Below the pieces are notes generated by a model, which was not told where the DNA came from, made no database searches, and worked only from the letters and a program-made list of their open reading frames with translations. A DNA stretch of 64,000 nucleotides from Agrostemma githago (taxonomy: Eukaryota > Streptophyta > Magnoliopsida > Caryophyllales > Caryophyllaceae): positions 66,355,562 to 66,419,561 of the forward strand of contig OY288242.1 of assembly GCA_958450325.1 (NCBI GenBank). The letters run 5' to 3'. Numbering within the stretch: position 1 is the stretch's first letter; each line of letters starts with the position of its first letter. This document shows, one piece after another, positions 58,366 through 64,000 of the stretch. Made by a program: the position numbers and the translations under genes.

Positions 58366-58650
58366 ATGCTGCGTGCAAGGTTACCTTCGATCGTCTCTAA
58401 TGCAAAGCAAATGCTGAAATCACATTAGAAAGGAGTGCCAAAGGGGCATATTGCAATTTATGTAGGAGAAACTGAAATGATGAAGAGATTTGTTGTTCCA
58501 CTAACATATTTGAGCCATCCTTCATTCCAGGATTTGCTCAGACATGCTGAAGAAGAATTTGGTTATTGTCATCCGATGGGCGGTCTAACAATTCCTTGCA
58601 AAGAAGAAACATTTATCAATGTGACCACTACTCAGTTGAATTGTTTTTGA
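58366..58650 (+). pseudogene. SAUR family gene with nonsense codon 21
   Basis: ATG at 58366 encodes MLRARLPSIVSNAKQMLKSH, then TAG at 58426-58428, and the frame continues in register as the SAUR domain: VPKGHIAIYVGE, RFVVPLTYLSHPSFQDLLRH, AEEEFGYCHPMGGLTIPC, ending at 58650. Everything else, including TATA box, length (94 codons plus stop) and conserved residues, is intact, so this is a recent or allelic nonsense mutation. SAURs are auxin-induced small proteins that inhibit PP2C-D phosphatases and so promote plasma-membrane H+-ATPase activity and cell expansion (family knowledge). A downstream in-frame start would remove the conserved PKGH segment. Confidence 0.85.
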
Positions 58651-59959
58651 AGAAAAGGGATGATCTTGTGTCCAATTTTGACATAATTTTGGCTTATAGA
58701 TGTAGACATGTAGTTAGGTTTAAGATTTTACCAGTGGATCGACATTTGTGTAAATATATCAATTTTCACCTTCTTCGTTCTAATACAAATATGGATTTAA
58801 TCTAATATGATGTGCAATTCTTTGCAATGTTTCGAGAAATTATCTCCGATTTTGTGACAATGAACTTTATACAGTAGAACCGCGGAGGACGGGCACAACG
58901 TAAACGAACTAATACTACTCCGTAGCATTTTCTATACTCAAAAGTTACTAATCCAGTAGCTGGTTCAGTGACCTATACTAGCTAATCAAATGGCAATTGG
59001 GGCTAAACATCAATACATATTTTATATTTAGGCACAGAAACAAATACAGATCAGAGCTGGTAAAATGATACGGAGTACTACTATAATATATGTACAATAA
59101 TTCTATAAGCTAGTAGATTCCAATCTAATCTTACGCTTTGATTATGTTGACTAAACTGTACTCCGGTATTATCAAAGGTCTGACTTGTGATTAATAGCAG
59201 AAGCAATAATAATTATCATTAATGCACAAAGATTTGCCTGTGTACATGAGTTATGAGCCTCAAACTGAAAAAAGGCAAGCTCATACATGTTACATGCAAT
59301 GTAAGCCTTGCTTAAAAAACATTAACACTTCACTTGAGCATCATCCATGCAAGATCAGTAGGATTTTGCACGAAGTCGTTGCTGAGAATGACTTAGTTTA
59401 TCTAACCATGAGTTTTGACAAACCTTTTACTTCCTCGTATAACCATCCTATATATAATTCTCATCATATTATTCCGTTCGTTTGTTATTATCTAACAATG
59501 AGTTTCGACAAACTTTCTATTTAATAGAATATAAATGTATAGTTGTAGCTCAACCATCACCTTTAAGTTTTTTTTGGTTGATCTAATATGGTATAAGAGT
59601 CAGATCACGGGTTCGAACACCTTGGAAGTGCTTAATGGTTGATCATGCATTGCATTGCATGGATGAGTATGTACTTAATCATCAGAGCATTGCATGGATA
59701 TGGAGCATAATGCAGTCAGTGACCTAGCTCTGTTTTTCATCTCCCGCCTAAAACTGGACAGATTCTATTGTCAGACTAATCATTCACACTCAATTAATCT
59801 TATCATATCGAAAATGAATGTACTAGCTAGCTTAGTACGTACTACCATTAGTATTTTTTAAGCTGGCCTGATCATGAGTCATAACCGCGTACGTAGAAAT
59901 CAACTACTGTACTTTCCAATAATAGCCAACAGAATTATTAAGAGAAACAAGAATCAGAT
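58651..59959. other. Intergenic between SAUR copies, no gene recognised
   Basis: AT-rich. Holds scattered TACTCCGTA or TACGGAGTA cores (about 58915, 59070) and a short direct repeat (ATCTAACMATGAGTTTYGAC at about 59400 and 59490). A 100-codon open frame at 59222-59524 spans this repeat and shows no family features. Confidence 0.5.
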
Positions 59960-60320
59960 AGTCTGTCATATTCCAGTACACTGTACGTACGGTACATCCC
60001 ATTCCCCAAGATATTCAAAAGCCAACTGGATCGATAATGTTAGTACATTTTTTAAGGTACGGCAGTTTCCTTAACCTTCAAGGGCAATATTCAATACTCC
60101 AGTACAAGAAGCGTCCCACTTATGATAATGGAGATAATAATAAATTTTCAATTGGCCCCATCTCCGAACCTTCAAAGAATTTCAATTTCAATTATCATCA
60201 TCTAACAATAAATTCTACGGAGTAATCACTACTATAAAACCTTCAACCATAAATCATAAGCCTAACATACCAAAACTATTATTTCCACCAAATAAGTTTT
60301 TTCTCACTTCACTTCACATA

Positions 60321-60328
60321 TATATAAA
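60321..60328 (+). promoter_or_regulatory. TATA box of the intact SAUR
   Basis: TATATAAA, 35 bp before the ATG. Such a short leader is usual for SAUR genes. Confidence 0.7.
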
Positions 60329-60355
60329 GAGTAATACAGTACTGTATTTATTAAC

Positions 60356-60652
60356 ATGGGTTTCCGATTACCTTCAGTGATCTCAAGCACTAAAGAAACT
60401 GTGAGACGGTATAACAAAAACCAAGTAGTGCCAAAGGGACACCTTGCAGTCTATGTGGGTGATTACGACGACAACAGAAGGCGGTACATAATGCCTATAT
60501 CTTGCTTGAGTCATCCAACATTTCAAGAGCTTCTTAGCCTTGCCGAGAAGGAATTTGGGTTTCGTCATCCTACGGGTGGCCTTACCATTCCCTGCAATGA
60601 ACAAACATTCATCCATCTCATGAAGCTTCAATTCGACGCCGTCTCCTTGTGA
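60356..60652 (+). CDS. SAUR family auxin-responsive protein (98 aa)
   Basis: Single exon, as usual for the family. MGFRLPSVISSTKETVRRYN is the variable N terminus; the SAUR domain follows with VPKGHLAVYVGDYDDNRRRY, IMPISCLSHPTFQELLSLAE, KEFGFRHPTGGLTIPCNEQT and FIHLMKLQF. Length and all conserved blocks fit small SAURs of the SAUR19-24/15A type, which act at the plasma membrane or cytosol by inhibiting PP2C-D phosphatases so that proton pumps stay active and cells expand (family knowledge). Start chosen because the ATG is preceded by a TATA box and the N terminus matches the pseudogene at 55545. The three SAUR copies in 5 kb are all on the + strand, the usual tandem arrangement. This is the only clearly intact host gene in the window. 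Confidence 0.95.
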   Translation: MGFRLPSVISSTKETVRRYNKNQVVPKGHLAVYVGDYDDNRRRYIMPISCLSHPTFQELLSLAEKEFGFRHPTGGLTIPCNEQTFIHLMKLQFDAVSL

Positions 60653-61137
60653 TCGAAAAATACACAGATTCACAATCAAAGAACTAGCCAACAATTTTTT
60701 TACACACACATATATATATATGAATGATAATTAGTCTATATATTGTTCCAACATATGTTTATTTATCAGGGAATGAATATTTTTGTTTGGTTCTTGGATC
60801 TAGGAACATGATCATAAGAACCAAATTATTCAGTTGTAAATGTTCACATCTAATTTTACCACTTTAATTTAGTGGCTTCATTTTTCATATACATAGAGAA
60901 TTGGATCACAGCAACTTTGCATTTCTAGTAAAAACTCTGTTACTCTCAACTCCATAATTTTATGATTGTATCATTGTATGCTGAATTCCTACTAAGAAAT
61001 TAATATCGAAGGGCACATTCCCGGGTCCGTCATCAACTACAGCTTAATTTTGTGTATCATGCATACATATGCCAAAGAATCCAAGGGTTAGTCTCACACG
61101 TGAAACTGTCTCATATACAGTGGCGGACCTAGAATTT

Positions 61138-62312
61138 TTCAGTTAGAGGCACTGTTCGGGATAAAATCCGCTGCTTCGAGATTATGACGTGGCATGCTAC
61201 AAATGAACAATCATGAAGAGCGGAAAGTCAAAGGTCAAAGGTCAAAAATAAAAAACCGGGGATTAGAAGAAAGGCATTGGGCCGGTCATAACTCATAAAT
61301 TATTCCATGTTTTTACACGGCTTAATAGATTATCAATTTAAAACTAAAGCAAATTCAAGATCAATGCCTTTCTCGAAACGAACTGCTGTTCGTACAAGGG
61401 GCACTCGATTGAGTGCCTTAGCCCACTCGATCGAGTGGCACCCCAAAATTGAGGCAGGAGTTTTTTTTCGAGAGGCACTCGATTGAGTCCCTCCATGGCT
61501 CGATCGAGTGGCCTCTGTCACACCAAACCGTGAGCCCTCCACATACTTTAAGCCTCGATAAGCTTTTTTAATTACTTCAGTTAACACGTGTCAAGTCCAT
61601 CACGTATCTTACTCCTTTCAAAAATCATGCATTGCATCGTTATATCGCTACTAATTCAATTATTTCAATTCTTGCGCTTGTTGTATTGTAATTCCGGGTT
61701 GTATTCCGCCCGTGCATTTGTAATCTACTTTCGCGCCTTTATTTTCGTTGTTTGTTTTATTGTACTAAAACGAACTTCACATGCTAAAATAACTTCGAAT
61801 TTAGTTTAGATGCATTAAATCGACGTAGCAATGTATTCAATTTCTATATCTCGTAAAACACTGTTTGCATAACATTCAACCGTCAAACTAGCACGCGTAC
61901 ACGAAAAACGAACGATATCTCAGTAGAGGCCGCTAAGAGCGGGCGGGGTTGGGTGTCCTTTGTGGGCTTCCCATCACTTACCCTCACCCATTACTCAGAA
62001 CCATGGTTTCCAGATATCCGAAACCGTTGGCATACGAGAGCCATTCAACACACGATTCCCGATAACTCGGCGTCGGTATCGTAATGCAAAGGGACGAACC
62101 CCTAAACACTAGCATTGAAAGCGGGCCGCCGTACTTTGTGCACAAAACACCTAAAAGTAGAGTGGGTTCGAACGGGCCCGAATTCCCTCAAAATTCGGTG
62201 GCGACTCCATTTTCAATTTAAATTTCAACCCGAAAACCATCTCACAAGAGATTCATTCGCCTCCCCAAACCCGCGCGAGGTCGCGTCGGGGTGGACCAAT
62301 GTCATGTCCACA
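61138..62312 (+). repeat. Tat/Ogre-like LTR, left boundary unresolved
   Basis: Ends GTCATGTCCACA at 62312, followed two bases later by a primer-binding-site-like sequence. Contains CACTCGATYGAGTG palindromes (61407-61502) and a late stretch TTCGGTGGCGACTCCATTTT. A plausible start is TGTCACACCAAACCG (about 61508), giving about 800 bp; alternatively the palindrome block belongs to the LTR and it starts further left. CAGTGGCGGACCTAG at about 61119-61133 looks like the end of a separate DNA transposon. Confidence 0.55.
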
Positions 62313-62314
62313 AT

Positions 62315-62332
62315 TTGCGACTCCGCTAGGGA
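62315..62332 (+). promoter_or_regulatory. Primer-binding site of the Tat/Ogre-like element
   Basis: TTGCGACTCCGCTAGGGA, close to the TGGCGACTCCGCTGGGGA-type site of Tat/Ogre elements, two bases after the LTR end. Confidence 0.6.
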
Positions 62333-63443
62333 AGACTGATGTGTGACTTACCATCGGGATCCTCAGGGTGAGACTGGAGAAGAAATCGTTCGATTAGTAC
62401 GATACGCGCTTTAGTTTTACGGTTCATGCATAACCCCATTTTTACCTGGGCCGTTATTGGTGACCGACGTCCCACTATACCGTGATATATTCCAAATTGG
62501 TTATGTCAATGTGTTCATGGCTAATTCGTATGGGTTTCGCGGCATGTTCTAAGATCAACTCGACTTAGGAAGTCCGTCCCGATTCTCGAAAAGGTCATGC
62601 GCACTGGTATAGACCCTATTTCGACCGACCGAGACTTAGTGTAAAGCATACATGGTGTCGTTATAATGCTTGCGTGACTATGTGCTACTTGGTTTTCGTG
62701 TCATTTTCAAAAATATCCAATTTTCAAAAAATCGGAATGCTGCCAAAATTTAGACTTAAGATTTGACTCAAAACAAGCCTATTTTCTAGCCGGCATGCTA
62801 TCCATTCCAATATTCGAATTCTGATCCCTATTCGATTTTCGAATTTTCAAAATTCCATTTTCAAATCTTCGGAATTCCATTTCGATTTTCAAATCTTCAA
62901 AATTCTATTTCTATTTTCAAATCTTCGAGATGCCGTTTTCGATTTTCAAATCTTCGGGATCCCATTTTCGGTTTTTAAAATTTTTGGAAATTTATTTTCG
63001 ATATTTAAATTTTCAAAATTCCAAATATTCAACTTTTGAAAAAAAAAACTCGGGCATGACGACATTTTTGCCAATTTCAAAAGACGGGACCGTCCTCTTA
63101 AATTTTCAAACGCGAAATTACTCGCAACCATTCTAACATTTCAAAATGCCCGATTCTATTGGCTCACTACCAATTTCAGAACCATCCTCTCAATTTTCAA
63201 AAATTCAATTCTTTTCCAAATAAAATCTTCCTTATTATAGGACCTACAGTTATCCGTGTGTCGGGTCTTTTCATAATTTGTCGAAGGTCTGTAGCGTCGA
63301 AACTCCGTCGATCCTACATCACGGGTTTCTATAATACACCGTTCTCCTAATCCACGTCATGTTACTTATGTCAGTTTGGTTGGTTAGTTGGTGGTTAGTT
63401 GTGTGGTCAGATTGATATAGTTAGTCGTTCCGTAGTAGGAGGT
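62333..63443 (+). other. Leader of the Tat/Ogre-like element, then the 3' region of another element
   Basis: Contains ATTTTCRAATCTTCRRRAT repeats (about 62810-63010) but no gag. Somewhere around 63180-63300 the sequence passes into the end of a different gypsy element. The junction cannot be placed by eye. Confidence 0.45.
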
Positions 63444-63479
63444 GAACTTCGGGACGAAGTTCTTATAAGGAGGGTAGAT
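63444..63479 (+). other. Hairpin and polypurine tract before an LTR
   Basis: GAACTTCGGGACGAAGTTC (63444-63462) then TTATAAGGAGGGTAGAT, the same arrangement as in element E. Confidence 0.8.
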
Positions 63480-64000
63480 TGTAATACTCGTAATTTATAG
63501 TAAGTCAAACTATAAGTCAAGACGATAAAGTTTGGTTAGACTTTAGCTTAAACCCAAACAAATACGTCGTAACCCGTTTAAACCCGATCAACTAAACCTT
63601 ATTATGAGCCCAACTTATGAACTCGAGCCCAAAGTGAAAAGGAATAGTAATAGAACCCTCAAAACTCATCTATAAGGAACTATGTACAAAAAATGAAACA
63701 CATAAACCCATTAACCTAATAATCCTCTCTTTTGATCCTTACTACACGCTCAGCAAGTAATACACGCCGCACCATCATCTTCCATTCCTTCATCGTCCTA
63801 CATACCTAGACCACTACCTTCCCTAATTAAAAGAGAACAGTTCCTAGGCAGGCCCTAAATACATCCACACACAGATCACCCTTATTTGGAGAAGAAAGCA
63901 AGAGGAAAAGAGAAGGCGCGAGGAGGAGTCGGGTTTCGGAGTAGCTCATCGGTCTAGCACGCGCACACACCATTATTTTGGTACGTTGTGATTGATCGCT
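63480..64000 (+). repeat. Start of a gypsy LTR, cut by the window edge
   Basis: Begins TGTAATACTCGTAATTTATA directly after the polypurine tract. Related in its first bases to the LTR of E (TGTAATACCCG) but different beyond. As it follows a polypurine tract it is a 3' LTR. Confidence 0.75.

Larger units (their letters stand above)
59960..61090 (+). repeat. Segmental duplication, copy 2 (with intact SAUR)
   Basis: Counterpart of 55265-56290; similarity runs about 350 bp upstream and 400 bp downstream of the gene. Confidence 0.65.

Noticed and set aside
59222..59524. 100-codon frame between SAUR copies
   Set aside because: Spans an internal direct repeat, no homologous domain recognised, no promoter signals seen.

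Overview
This window is nuclear DNA from a flowering plant, almost certainly a eudicot. The evidence is intron-bearing genes with GT/AG borders, plant transposon families (FAR1-type and MuDR-type MULEs, Stowaway, Athila-type gypsy, copia), a captured exon of the chloroplast kinase STN7, and a small SAUR cluster. Repeat style (CTCGATCGAG palindromes in an LTR, many TACTCCGTA Stowaway cores) weakly suggests Caryophyllales. Nearly the whole window is transposable-element sequence. The only host genes I recognise are three SAUR copies near the right end, one of them intact. No rRNA, tRNA or CRISPR was seen.

Layout. (1) 1-17430: TIR transposons joined end to end through (TA)n microsatellite: the right part of a non-autonomous element, a 2.2-kb fold-back element, a 13.6-kb MULE-like element, a 234-bp MITE and a Stowaway. 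The 13.6-kb element carries a multi-exon Ulp1-like protease gene (+), a decayed FAR1-type transposase (-), three arrays of one minisatellite and fragments of captured host genes. (2) 17508-21175: a MULE with about 0.45-0.5-kb TIRs and a perfect 9-bp target duplication, with two convergent decayed genes that start in the TIRs (a GRF zinc-finger/membrane protein and a truncated MuDR-type transposase). (3) 21298-53967: a nest of LTR elements up to five deep. Copia-A (oldest) is split in gag by Copia-B. Copia-B carries an Athila-type element (C) in its 5' LTR and a large non-coding LTR element (D) in its reverse transcriptase. D contains non-coding LTR element E, and E contains a probable solo LTR (F). 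Target duplications can be read for B (TAAAG), C (TGTAC), D (TTATA) and E (CCTGT). (4) 53968-61130: host-like DNA with a duplicated SAUR block, a nonsense-mutated SAUR, small Stowaway relics and a 1.3-kb TIR element containing a fold-back minisatellite. (5) 61138-64000: the 5' LTR and leader of a Tat/Ogre-like element, abutting the 3' end (hairpin, polypurine tract, LTR start) of another gypsy element that runs off the window.

How parts work together: in the 13.6-kb element the transposase would mobilise the TIRs while the Ulp1-like protein is cargo or an accessory protein; the transposase is dead by stops and frameshifts. Elements C, D and E lack pol and must have moved using enzymes made elsewhere. 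The most unusual signals are palindrome clusters lying upstream of TATA-like sequences both in the LTR of C and inside C, a Ulp1 gene that seems to hold a catalytically dead copy of the domain ahead of an intact one, and the serial TA-microsatellite insertions sharing a terminal consensus. Intron borders and frames were read by eye; no searches were run.
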